Assembly: GCA_008375315.1 (NCBI GenBank)
Contig: CP032507.1
Span: forward strand, 1,178,001-1,242,000
DNA length: 64,000 nucleotides
Origin: Ectothiorhodospiraceae bacterium BW-2
GTDB taxonomy: Bacteria; Pseudomonadota; Gammaproteobacteria; Thiohalomonadales; Thiohalomonadaceae
Direction of reading: 5' to 3'
How positions within the stretch are numbered: position 1 is the first letter of the stretch; every line of letters starts with the position of its first letter. Under the pieces are notes generated by a model. That model was given only the letters and a program-made list of their open reading frames with translations, made no database searches and was not told the DNA's origin. Both the position numbers and the translations under genes were made by a program. Positions 47,430-56,993 of this stretch are shown here, piece after piece.

Positions 47430-49232
47430 TTAGCGCAGCATAGCCCGACACCCATCACGCCACACCAACCGTTTGGTACCAAGACTCACCACCGCAAATG
47501 GTTTTAACTGCCACTCCACCGCCGGAAAGAGCTGCTGTAGTTTCGGTTGATACGAGGCTAACTGCACCTCTGCGTCATCTAACAGCTTTTTCACCGGCGC
47601 CAACTCAGCTAGCTGCTCCCGACTCATATCAGATAGCTGCTCTGCACTCAATTTGAGATCTTTCAGTGACAGATATTTCAGTTCAAATAGCAGATCATAC
47701 AGCGGTGCTTGGCGCTTATCGGGGCGAATCTCAAATAGAAGGTCACTATAGCCGCCGCCTAAGGAGAGCTCTGAGCGCGGCAGGTAGTAGAGATCATTAG
47801 TTAACAGGAGCAACAGCACTGTTTTGAGCGTCAACTCGTTACTCCAGCGCATATCGCGATTATCGAATATCTGATAGAGGCGTTGCTCGATAAAGTCAGC
47901 CAGTGGCTCAAATTCAGCCTCGGTATAGAGCTGCTCCGCCACTGCCTGTTGGCGGTTATTATCCTCATAGCCATTGAGTAGCTGCTGTTGAATGCGGTCG
48001 ATATAGAGCGAGCGAACCACTTGATTAGGAATGGCTACCTTCAGCTTCCCTAGTGGCGAGACATCCTGAATCGTCAATACCCCAAAATAGACCAGTAGCG
48101 AGATGATAAAACTAGCATCGGACGGATCTTTGAGCATCGCCGCTACGCCAAAGTCCTGTACCAGCTTCGCTACCTGTAGTGGCTGCTGCGTATTAAGCGC
48201 TGCCTCAATCACCTCCGCTCCGTGCGGTAGTGAGGCGATATAGCGCAGCCGGTTTTTGTCCATCGCTAAATTGTCATCTAGTAGCTCATTAGGGTAGCGA
48301 CACAGCTGCTGCCACTCATCCCAAAAGTAGAGGCAGAGCGTCGGGTTGTAAAGCCGGGTGGTGTCAGCACCACTAAAACGGTAGCCGTTATAGAAGTTCT
48401 GCATCAGTGACATCGCCTCCTCTGCCGCCCCCTCGGGTAGTTCGCACTCTAGCGCTATCTGCTGATTAAGCTGCATCACCTCCTCTCCGGTGAAGCCGCA
48501 GAGTTTGGCAAAACGAGGCCGCTGACTGATATTTTTTGCCACATTATAGCCGCTGGTGATATCGCTCATCACCACCGGTGAGACGCCGGTGATAAAGACT
48601 CGCTCTAAGCCTAAGCCATCGGTCGCCGCTTTGACCGCTTTAAATACCGTTTTAATCACCCCTTCACTCTCAACTAACTCATGGTAGCTCTCTCGCCCCT
48701 TGTCGCGGCGGGTGAGTACCTCATTAGCAAAGTTGTCATACTCATCAATCAACAGGTAGAGGGGCGTGTTAAGGGGGCGAATTGCCGCTAGCAGGCGGCT
48801 CAAGGAGCTCAGTGCATTACCAGATTGAATCGCAATCGGTAGCGTCAATAACTTTTGGTAGCGAATAGTAAAGTCGTTTATCGAATCGTTAATGTGATCG
48901 TGCACCCGTTGTGCAATGTCGTTATGGCTGCCGTGCGGATCAATGACCGAAAAGTTCCACTTCAACATAAAATAGCGGTTACGGTTCGGGGTCGAGTTTT
49001 GCCCTATCGCTAAATCGCCAAACAGGGTCTCAAATTGGTCTGCGGCACCGATATCGTAGTAGCTCTCTAGCAGCGTTAGCCACAGCGTTTTGCCAAAGCG
49101 GCGCGGGCGTAGAAACAGGAGCTGCCGTCCTGCGGCCTCTAAGTCGTGCAGTGACTTGGTGCGATCAAAGTAGAGTCCGTTCTCCTCTCTGAGGGTTTTA
49201 AAGTGACCTAAACCATACGAAATCTTTACCAT
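47430..49232 (-). CDS. AAA-ATPase-like/PD-(D/E)XK protein, array copy D (N2-V2-M2)
   Basis: Intact 600-residue member with the second N-terminal type (SYGLGHFKTLREENGLYF, DLEAAGRQLLF), cassette V2 and middle block M2. The switch from N2 to sequence common with all copies falls at the P-loop (LRPRRFGKT). Near the C terminus it reads LSAEQLSDMSREQ, a variant shared only with copy F, and LTLKTVLLLLL rather than the more common KTT. Its upstream spacer is the longer, 136-bp class. Confidence 0.88.
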   Translation of the reverse strand: MVKISYGLGHFKTLREENGLYFDRTKSLHDLEAAGRQLLFLRPRRFGKTLWLTLLESYYDIGAADQFETLFGDLAIGQNSTPNRNRYFMLKWNFSVIDPHGSHNDIAQRVHDHINDSINDFTIRYQKLLTLPIAIQSGNALSSLSRLLAAIRPLNTPLYLLIDEYDNFANEVLTRRDKGRESYHELVESEGVIKTVFKAVKAATDGLGLERVFITGVSPVVMSDITSGYNVAKNISQRPRFAKLCGFTGEEVMQLNQQIALECELPEGAAEEAMSLMQNFYNGYRFSGADTTRLYNPTLCLYFWDEWQQLCRYPNELLDDNLAMDKNRLRYIASLPHGAEVIEAALNTQQPLQVAKLVQDFGVAAMLKDPSDASFIISLLVYFGVLTIQDVSPLGKLKVAIPNQVVRSLYIDRIQQQLLNGYEDNNRQQAVAEQLYTEAEFEPLADFIEQRLYQIFDNRDMRWSNELTLKTVLLLLLTNDLYYLPRSELSLGGGYSDLLFEIRPDKRQAPLYDLLFELKYLSLKDLKLSAEQLSDMSREQLAELAPVKKLLDDAEVQLASYQPKLQQLFPAVEWQLKPFAVVSLGTKRLVWRDGCRAMLR

Positions 49233-49368
49233 GTGCGATCCTTAATTGACTCGTTGACACGCTCATGCGTGGGAATGGAGACCTACCTTCAAATAACGCC
49301 AGTATGGATTCCCACGGTGACCAAGAGAACCAGAATACCCAGACAAAAAGCGCCTACCGTAGGTCGGG
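49233..49368. repeat. 136-bp array spacer (two copies)
   Basis: Spacers at 49233-49368 and 54971-55106 have the same length and sequence and precede the N2-type copies D and G. They lack the CAATACCTTCGCCAAA motif and the short hairpin of the 85-bp class, but contain separated GCGTGGGAA and TTCCCACG arms about 30 bp apart, and rejoin the common sequence at AAAAAGCGCCTACCG. Confidence 0.88.
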
Positions 49369-51183
49369 TTAGCGCAGTGTAACCCGACACCCCTCTCGCC
49401 ACACCAACCGTTTAGTACCAAGACTCACCACCGCAAACGATTTTAACTGCCACACCACCGCCGGAAAGAGCTGCTGTAGTTTCGGTTGATACGAGGCTAA
49501 CTGCCCCTCTGCGTCATCTAACAGCTTTTTCACCGGCGCCAACTCAGCTAGCTGCTCCCGACTCAGCTCATTTAGCTGTTCTGCGCTCAATTTGAGATCT
49601 TTCAGTGACAGATATTTCAGTTCAAATAGCAGATCATACAGCGGTGCTTGGCGCTTATCGGGGCGAATCTCAAATAAGAGATCACTATAACCACCGCCTA
49701 AGGAGAGCTCGGAGCGCGGCAGATAGTAGAGGTCATTGGTCAGCAGCAGTAATAGTGTGGTTTTGAGCGTCAACTCATTGCTCCAGCGCATATCGCGGTT
49801 ATCGAACACACAATAGAGGCGTTGCTCGATAAAGTCGGCCAGTGGCTCAAATTCGGCCTCGGTATAGAGTTGCTCCGCCACTGCCTGTTGGCGGTTATTA
49901 TCCTCATAGCCATTGAGTAGCTGCTGTTGAATGCGGTCGATATAGAGCGAGCGAACCACTTGATTAGGAATGGCTACCTTCAGCTTCCCTAGTGGCGAGA
50001 CATCCTGAATCGTCAATACCCCAAAATAGACCAGTAGCGAGATGATAAAACTAGCATCGGACGGATCTTTGAGCATCGCCGCTACGCCAAAGTCCTGTAC
50101 CAATTTTTCTACCTGTAGTGGCTGCTGCGGATTAAGCGCTGCCTCAATCACCTCCGCTCCGTGCGGTAGTGAGGCGATATAGCGCAGCCGGTTTTTGTCC
50201 ATCGCTAAATTGTCATCTAGCAGCTCATTAGGGTAGCGACACAGCTGCTGCCACTCATCCCAAAAGTAGAGGCAGAGCGTCGGGTTGTAAAGCCGGGTGG
50301 TGTCAGCACCACTAAAACGGTAGCCGTTATAGAAGTTCTGCATCAGTGACATCGCCTCCTCTGCCGCCCCCTCGGGTAGTTCGCACTCTAGCGCTATCTG
50401 CTGATTAAGCTGCATCACCTCCTCTCCGGTGAAGCCGCAGAGTCTGGCAAAACGAGGCCGCTGACTGATATTTTTTGCCACATTGTAGCCGCTGGTGATA
50501 TCGCTCATCACCACCGGTGAGACGCCGGTGATAAAGACTCGCTCTAAGCCTAAACCATCGGTCGCCGCTTTGACCGCTTTAAATACCGTTTTAATCACCC
50601 CTTCACTCTCAACTAACTCATGGTAGCTCTCTCGCCCCTTGTCGCGGCGGGTGAGTACCTCATTAGCAAAGTTGTCATACTCATCAATGAGTAGATAGAG
50701 CGGATAGCCTGCATGACGGCATCGACTAACTAGTCGCTCAAGAGAGCGCAAAGCATCCGCTTCATCAATCAGCTCCGCTGCACTAATCGCGTGGGGCCAC
50801 CACGATTGATAGCGAAGTAACGCATCACGAATACTATTATTGATATGGCCATACAGCCCCTGTTTGATCTGCTCATGGTCGCCATTTGGATTAATGGTGG
50901 AGAAGTTCCACCTTAATATGAAGTAGCGATTGCGGTTCGGGGTCGGGTTTTGCCCTATCGCTAAATCGCCAAACAGGGTCTCAAATTGGTCTGCGGCACC
51001 GATGTCGTAATAGCTCTCTAGTAGTGTTAGCCACAGCGTTTTACCAAAGCGGCGCGGGCGTAAAAACAAGATCTGTTCGCCAACGGCTTCAAGCTCGTGC
51101 AGCAGTTCGGTGCGATCAAAGTAGAGCTGGCCATCGGTTCTTAACCGCTTAAAATCGCCTTTGCCATACGGAATCTTTACCAT
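49369..51183 (-). CDS. AAA-ATPase-like/PD-(D/E)XK protein, array copy E (N1-V3-M2)
   Basis: Intact 604-residue member with cassette V3 (TINPNGDHEQIKQGLYGHIN, then ELIDEADALRSLERLV), four residues longer than V1 and V2. N1 and M2 flank it. A private substitution (RLYCVFDNRD for RLYQIFDNRD) lies before the nuclease core. The linker after Walker B is the RRDKGRESYHEL type. Confidence 0.88.
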   Translation of the reverse strand: MVKIPYGKGDFKRLRTDGQLYFDRTELLHELEAVGEQILFLRPRRFGKTLWLTLLESYYDIGAADQFETLFGDLAIGQNPTPNRNRYFILRWNFSTINPNGDHEQIKQGLYGHINNSIRDALLRYQSWWPHAISAAELIDEADALRSLERLVSRCRHAGYPLYLLIDEYDNFANEVLTRRDKGRESYHELVESEGVIKTVFKAVKAATDGLGLERVFITGVSPVVMSDITSGYNVAKNISQRPRFARLCGFTGEEVMQLNQQIALECELPEGAAEEAMSLMQNFYNGYRFSGADTTRLYNPTLCLYFWDEWQQLCRYPNELLDDNLAMDKNRLRYIASLPHGAEVIEAALNPQQPLQVEKLVQDFGVAAMLKDPSDASFIISLLVYFGVLTIQDVSPLGKLKVAIPNQVVRSLYIDRIQQQLLNGYEDNNRQQAVAEQLYTEAEFEPLADFIEQRLYCVFDNRDMRWSNELTLKTTLLLLLTNDLYYLPRSELSLGGGYSDLLFEIRPDKRQAPLYDLLFELKYLSLKDLKLSAEQLNELSREQLAELAPVKKLLDDAEGQLASYQPKLQQLFPAVVWQLKSFAVVSLGTKRLVWREGCRVTLR

Positions 51184-51268
51184 GTTTGCTCCTTACAATA
51201 CCTTCGCCAAAGTTTGTCGCTTCCCACGGTAAGCGTGGGAACCCAAAAAGCGCCTACCGTAGGTCGGG

Positions 51269-53082
51269 TTAGCGCAGCATAACCCGACACCCATCACGCC
51301 ACACCAACCGTTTGGTACCAAGACTCACCACCGCAAATGATTTTAACTGCCACACCACCGCCGGAAAGAGCTGCTGTAGTTTCGGTTGATACGAGGCTAA
51401 CTGCCCCTCTGCCTCATCTAACAGCTTTTTCACCGGTGCCAACTCAGCTAGCTGCTTCCGACTCATATCAGATAGCTGCTCTGCACTCAATTTGAGATCT
51501 TTCAGTGACAGATATTTCAGTTCAAATAGCAGATCATACAGCGGTGCTTGGCGCTTATCGGGGCGAATCTCAAATAGAAGGTCACTATAGCCGCCGCCTA
51601 AGGAGAGCTCTGAGCGCGGCAGGTAGTAGAGATCATTAGTTAACAGGAGCAACAGCACTGTTTTGAGCGTCAACTCATTACTCCAGCGCATATCGCGATT
51701 ATCGAATATCTGATAGAGGCGCTGTTCGATAAAGTCGGCCAGTGGCTCAAATTCAGCCTCGGTATAGAGCTGTTTTGCCACCGCCTGTTGGCGGTTATTA
51801 TCCTCATAGCCATTGAGTAGCTGCTGTTGAATGCGGTCGATATAGAGCGAGCGCACGACTTGATTGGGAATCGTCACCGTTAACTCCCCTAACAGAGTCA
51901 CCGAGTCAATCGTTAATACCCCAAAATAGACCAGTAGCGAGATGATAAAACTGGCATCGGACGGATCTTTGAGCATCGCCGCTACGCCAAAGTCCTGTAC
52001 CAATTTTTCTACCTGTAGTGGCTGCTGCGTATTAAGCGCTGCCTCAATCACCTCCGCTCCGTGCGGTAGTGAGGCGATATAGCGCAGCCGGTTTTTGTCC
52101 ATCGCTAAATTGTCATCTAGCAGCTCATTAGGGTAGCGACACAGCTGCTGCCACTCATCCCAAAAGTAGAGGCAGAGCGTCGGGTTGTAAAGCCGGGTGG
52201 TGTCAGCACCACTAAAACGGTAGCCGTTATAGAAGTTCTGCATCAGTGACATTGCCTCCTCTGCCGCCCCCTCGGGTAGTTTGCACTCTAGCGCTATCTG
52301 CTGATTAAGCTGCATCACCTCCTCTCCGGTGAAGCCGCAGAGTCTGGCAAAACGAGGCCGCTGACTGATATTTTTTGCCACATTGTAGCCGCTGGTGATA
52401 TCGCTCATCACCACCGGTGAGACGCCGGTGATAAAGACTCGCTCTAAGCCTAAACCATCGGTCGCCGCTTTGACCGCTTTAAATACCGTTTTAATCACCC
52501 CTTCACTCTCAACTAACTCATGGTAGCTCTCTCGCCCCTTGTCGCGGCGGGTGAGTACCTCATTAGCAAAGTTGTCATACTCATCAATGAGTAGATAGAG
52601 CGGATAGCCTGCATGACGGCATCGACTAACTAGTCGCTCAAGAGAGCGCAAAGCATCCGCTTCATCAATCAGCTCCGCTGCACTAATCGCGTGGGCCACC
52701 ACGATTGATAGCGAAGTAACGCATCACGAATACTATTATTGATATGGCCATACAGCCCCTGTTTGATCTGCTCATGGTCGCCATTTGGATTAATGGTGGA
52801 GAAGTTCCACCTTAATATGAAGTAGCGATTGCGGTTCGGGGTCGGGTTTTGCCCTATCGCTAAATCGCCAAACAGGGTCTCAAATTGGTCTGCGGCACCG
52901 ATGTCGTAATAGCTCTCTAGTAGTGTTAGCCACAGCGTTTTACCAAAGCGGCGCGGGCGTAAAAACAAGATCTGTTCGCCAACGGCTTCAAGCTCGTGCA
53001 GCAGTTCGGTGCGATCAAAGTAGAGCTGGCCATCGGTTCTTAACCGCTTAAAATCGCCTTTGCCATACGGAATCTTTACCAT
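51269..53082 (-). pseudogene. AAA-ATPase-like/PD-(D/E)XK protein, array copy F (N1-V3-M1), one frameshift
   Basis: The 1814-bp gene matches copy E up to the V3 cassette, where a run of four C (coding strand) is shortened to three at 52693-52695. The frame from 53082 ends soon after (SWWPTRLVQRS) and the remaining 477 codons are open in the next frame. Adding one base restores 604 residues with N1, V3 and M1 and the LSDMSRKQ variant. With no other lesion, it is either newly broken, phase-variable or a sequencing error. Confidence 0.8.
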
Positions 53083-53167
53083 GTTTGCTCCTTACAATAC
53101 CTTCGCCAAAGTTTGTCGCTTCCCACGGTAAGCGTGGGAACCCAAAAAGCGCCTACCGTAGGTCGGG

Positions 53168-54970
53168 TTAGCGCAGCATAGCCCGACACCCATCACGCCA
53201 CACCAACCGTTTGGTACCAAGACTCACTACCGCAAACGATTTTAACTGCCACACCACCGCCGGAAAGAGCTGCTGTAGTTTCGGTTGATACGAGGCTAAC
53301 TGCCCCTCTGCCTCATCTAACAGCTTTTTCACCGGTGCCAACTCAGCTAGCTGCTCCCGACTCATCTTTGCTAGCTGTTCTGAGCTTACTTTAAGATCTT
53401 TCAGTGACAAGTACTTCAGTTCAAATAGCAGATCATACAGCGGTGCTTGGCGCTTATCGGGGCGAATCTCAAATAAGAGATCACTATAGCCGCCGCCTAA
53501 GGAGAGCTCTGAGCGCGGCAGATAGTAGAGGTCATTGGTCAGCAGCAGTAGTAGCGTGGTTTTGAGCGTCAACTCATTACTCCAGCGCATATCGCGGTTA
53601 TCGAATATCTGATAGAGGCGTTGCTCGATAAAGTCAGCCAGTGGCTCAAATTCAGCCTCGGTATAGAGCTGCTCCGCCACTGCCTGTTGGCGGTTATTAT
53701 CCTCATAGCCATTGAGTAGCTGCTGTTGAATGCGGTCGATATAGAGCGAGCGAACCACTTGATTAGGAATGGCTACCTTCAGCTTCCCTAGTGGCGAGAC
53801 ATCCTGAATCGTCAATACCCCAAAATAGACCAGTAGCGAGATGATAAAACTAGCATCGGACGGATCTTTGAGCATCGCCGCTACGCCAAAGTCCTGTACC
53901 AGCTTCGCTACCTGCAGCGGCTGCTGCGGATTGAGTGCCGATTCAATCACCTCAGCCCCATGGGGTAGTGAGGCGATATAGCGCAGCCGGTTTTTGTCCA
54001 TCGCTAAATTGTCATCTAGCAGCTCATTAGGGTAGCAACACAGCTGCTGCCACTCATCCCAAAAGTAGAGGCAGAGCGTCGGGTTGTAAAGCCGGGTGGT
54101 GTCAGCACCACTAAAACAGTAGCCGTTATAGAAGTTCTGCATCAGTGACATCGCCTCCTCTGCCGCCCCCTCGGGTAGTTCGCACTCTAGCGCTATCTGC
54201 TGATTAAGCTGCATCACCTCCTCTCCGGTGAAGCCACAGAGTCTGGCAAAACGAGGCCGCTGACTGATATTTTTTGCCACATTGTAGCCGCTGGTGATAT
54301 CGCTCATCACCACCGGTGAGACGCCGGTGATAAAGACTCGCTCTAAGCCTAAGCCATCGGTCGCCGCTTTGACCGCTTTAAATACCGTTTTAATCACCCC
54401 TTCACTCTCAACTAGCTCGTTATAGCGCTGCCGACCCTGCTCGCGACTGGTTAGCACCTCATTAGCAAAGTTATCGTACTCATCAATTAGCAGGTAGAGC
54501 GGAAAATTAAACCGTTTCGCCACACTCAGTAGCTGTTCAAATGAGCCCAGCCCATCTGTTGGGTCAATCGGCACCGTTTCCGGTAAAAAATCGTGGTAGC
54601 GTGCCGAAAAAAAGCTGATTGAGTTATTAATGTGGCGATGAATACGGCTCACTAGCTGCTGATAATCACCTCCCGGATCAATCATCGAAAAGTTCCACCT
54701 TAAAATAAAGTAGCGGTTACGGTTCGGTGTCGGGTTTTGCCCTATCGCTAAATCGCCAAACAGGGTCTCAAATTGGTCTGCGGCACCGATATCGTAGTAA
54801 CTCTCTAGCAGCGTTAGCCACAGCGTTTTACCAAAGCGGCGCGGGCGTAGAAACAGGAGCTGCCGTCCTGCGGCCTCTAAGTCGTGCAGTGACTTGGTGC
54901 GATCAAAATAGAGTCCGTTCTCCTCTCTGAGGGTTTTAAAGTGACCTAAACCATACGAAATCTTTATCAT
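53168..54970 (-). CDS. AAA-ATPase-like/PD-(D/E)XK protein, array copy G (N2-V1-M2)
   Basis: Intact 600-residue member with N2 (begins MIKISYGLGHFKTL), cassette V1 and M2. It shares NGYCFSGAD and LCCYPNELL with copy C. The segment after the nuclease core is unique to this copy: LKVSSEQLAKMSREQ. The upstream spacer is the 136-bp class, as for the other N2 copy inside the array. Confidence 0.88.
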   Translation of the reverse strand: MIKISYGLGHFKTLREENGLYFDRTKSLHDLEAAGRQLLFLRPRRFGKTLWLTLLESYYDIGAADQFETLFGDLAIGQNPTPNRNRYFILRWNFSMIDPGGDYQQLVSRIHRHINNSISFFSARYHDFLPETVPIDPTDGLGSFEQLLSVAKRFNFPLYLLIDEYDNFANEVLTSREQGRQRYNELVESEGVIKTVFKAVKAATDGLGLERVFITGVSPVVMSDITSGYNVAKNISQRPRFARLCGFTGEEVMQLNQQIALECELPEGAAEEAMSLMQNFYNGYCFSGADTTRLYNPTLCLYFWDEWQQLCCYPNELLDDNLAMDKNRLRYIASLPHGAEVIESALNPQQPLQVAKLVQDFGVAAMLKDPSDASFIISLLVYFGVLTIQDVSPLGKLKVAIPNQVVRSLYIDRIQQQLLNGYEDNNRQQAVAEQLYTEAEFEPLADFIEQRLYQIFDNRDMRWSNELTLKTTLLLLLTNDLYYLPRSELSLGGGYSDLLFEIRPDKRQAPLYDLLFELKYLSLKDLKVSSEQLAKMSREQLAELAPVKKLLDEAEGQLASYQPKLQQLFPAVVWQLKSFAVVSLGTKRLVWRDGCRAMLR

Positions 54971-55106
54971 GTACGATCCTTAATTGACTCGTTGACACGC
55001 TCATGCGTGGGAATGGAGACCTACCTTCAAATAACGCCAGTATGGATTCCCACGGTGACCAAGAGAACCAGAATACCCAGACAAAAAGCGCCTACCGTAG
55101 GTCGGG

Positions 55107-56908
55107 TTAGCGCAGCATAACCCGACACCCCTCTCGCCACACCAACCGTTTAGTACCAAGACTCACCACCGCAAATGATTTTAACTGCCACACCACCGCC
55201 GGAAAGAGCTGCTGTAGTTTTGGTTGATACGAGGCTAACTGCCCCTCTGCGTCATCTAACAGCTTTTTCACCGGCGCCAACTCAGCTAGCTGCTCCCGAC
55301 TCAGCTCATTTAGCTGTTCTGCGCTCAATTTGAGATCTTTCAGTGACAGATATTTCAGTTCAAATAGCAGATCATACAGCGGTGCTTGGCGCTTATCGGG
55401 GCGAATCTCAAATAGAAGGTCACTATAGCCACCGCCTAAGGAGAGCTCTGAGCGCGGCAGGTAGTAGAGATCATTAGTTAACAGGAGCAACAGCACTGTT
55501 TTGAGCGTCAACTCGTTACTCCAGCGCATATCGCGATTATCGAATATCTGATAGAGGCGTTGCTCGATAAAGTCAGCCAGTGGCTCAAATTCAGCCTCGG
55601 TATAGAGCTGCTCCGCCACTGCCTGTTGGCGGTTATTATCCTCATAGCCATTGAGTAGCTGCTGTTGAATGCGGTCGATATAGAGCGAGCGAACCACTTG
55701 ATTAGGAATGGCTACCTTCAGCTTCCCTAGTGGCGAGACATCCTGAATCGTCAATACCCCAAAATAGACCAGTAGCGAGATGATAAAACTAGCATCGGAC
55801 GGATCTTTGAGCATCGCCGCTACGCCAAAGTCCTGTACCAGCTTCGCTACCTGCAGCGGCTGCTGCGGATTGAGTGCCGATTCAATCACCTCAGCCCCAT
55901 GGGTAGTGAGGCGATATAGCGCAGCCGGTTTTTGTCCATCGCTAAATTGTCATCTAGCAGCTCATTAGGGTAGCGACACAGCTGCTGCCACTCATCCCAA
56001 AAGTAGAGGCAGAGCGTCGGGTTGTAAAGCCGGGTGGTGTCAGCACCACTAAAACGGTAGCCGTTATAGAAGTTCTGCATCAGTGACATCGCCTCCTCTG
56101 CCGCCCCCTCGGGTAGTTCGCACTCTAGCGCTATCTGCTGATTAAGCTGCATCACCTCCTCTCCGGTGAAGCCACAGAGTCTGGCAAAACGAGGCCGCTG
56201 ACTGATATTTTTTGCCACATTGTAGCCGCTGGTGATATCGCTCATCACTACCGGTGAGACGCCGGTGATAAAGACTCGCTCTAAGCCTAAACCATCGGTC
56301 GCTGCTTTGACCGCTTTAAATACCGTTTTAATCACTCCTTCACTCTCAACTAGCTCATGGTAGCTCTCTCGCCCCTTGTCGCGGCGGGTGAGTACCTCAT
56401 TAGCAAAGTTGTCATACTCATCAATCAACAGGTAGAGGGGCGTGTTAAGGGGGCGAATTGCCGCTAGCAGGCGGCTCAAGGAGCTCAGTGCATTACCAGA
56501 TTGAATCGCAATCGGTAGCGTCAATAACTTTTGGTAGCGAATAGTAAAGTCGTTTATCGAATCGTTAATGTGATCGTGCACCCGTTGTGCAATGTCGTTA
56601 TGGCTGCCGTGCGGATCAATGACCGAAAAGTTCCACTTCAACATAAAATAGCGGTTACGGTTCGGTGTCGGGTTTTGCCCTATCGCTAAATCGCCAAACA
56701 GGGTCTCAAATTGGTCTGCGGCACCGATATCGTAGTAGCTCTCTAGCAGCGTTAGCCACAGCGTTTTACCAAAACGGCGCGGGCGTAAAAACAAGATCTG
56801 TTCGCCAACGGCTTCAAGCTCGTGCAGCAGTTCGGTGCGATCAAAGTAGAGCTGGCCATCGGTTCTTAATCGCTTAAAATCGCCTTTGCCATACGGAATC
56901 TTTACCAT
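55107..56908 (-). pseudogene. AAA-ATPase-like/PD-(D/E)XK protein, array copy H (N1-V2-M2), one frameshift
   Basis: 1802 bp. The upstream 340 codons (N1, V2) are open, then a four-base C run (coding strand) is reduced to three at 55901-55903, within YIASLPHGAE; the remaining 260 codons (M2 and the nuclease domain) are open in another frame. One added base gives a 600-residue protein like its neighbours. All known active-site motifs survive on either side of the shift. Confidence 0.8.
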
Positions 56909-56993
56909 GTTTGCTCCTTACAATACCTTCGCCAAAGTTTGTCGCTTCCCACGGTAAGCGTGGGAACCCAAAAAGCGCCTACCGTAGGTCGGG

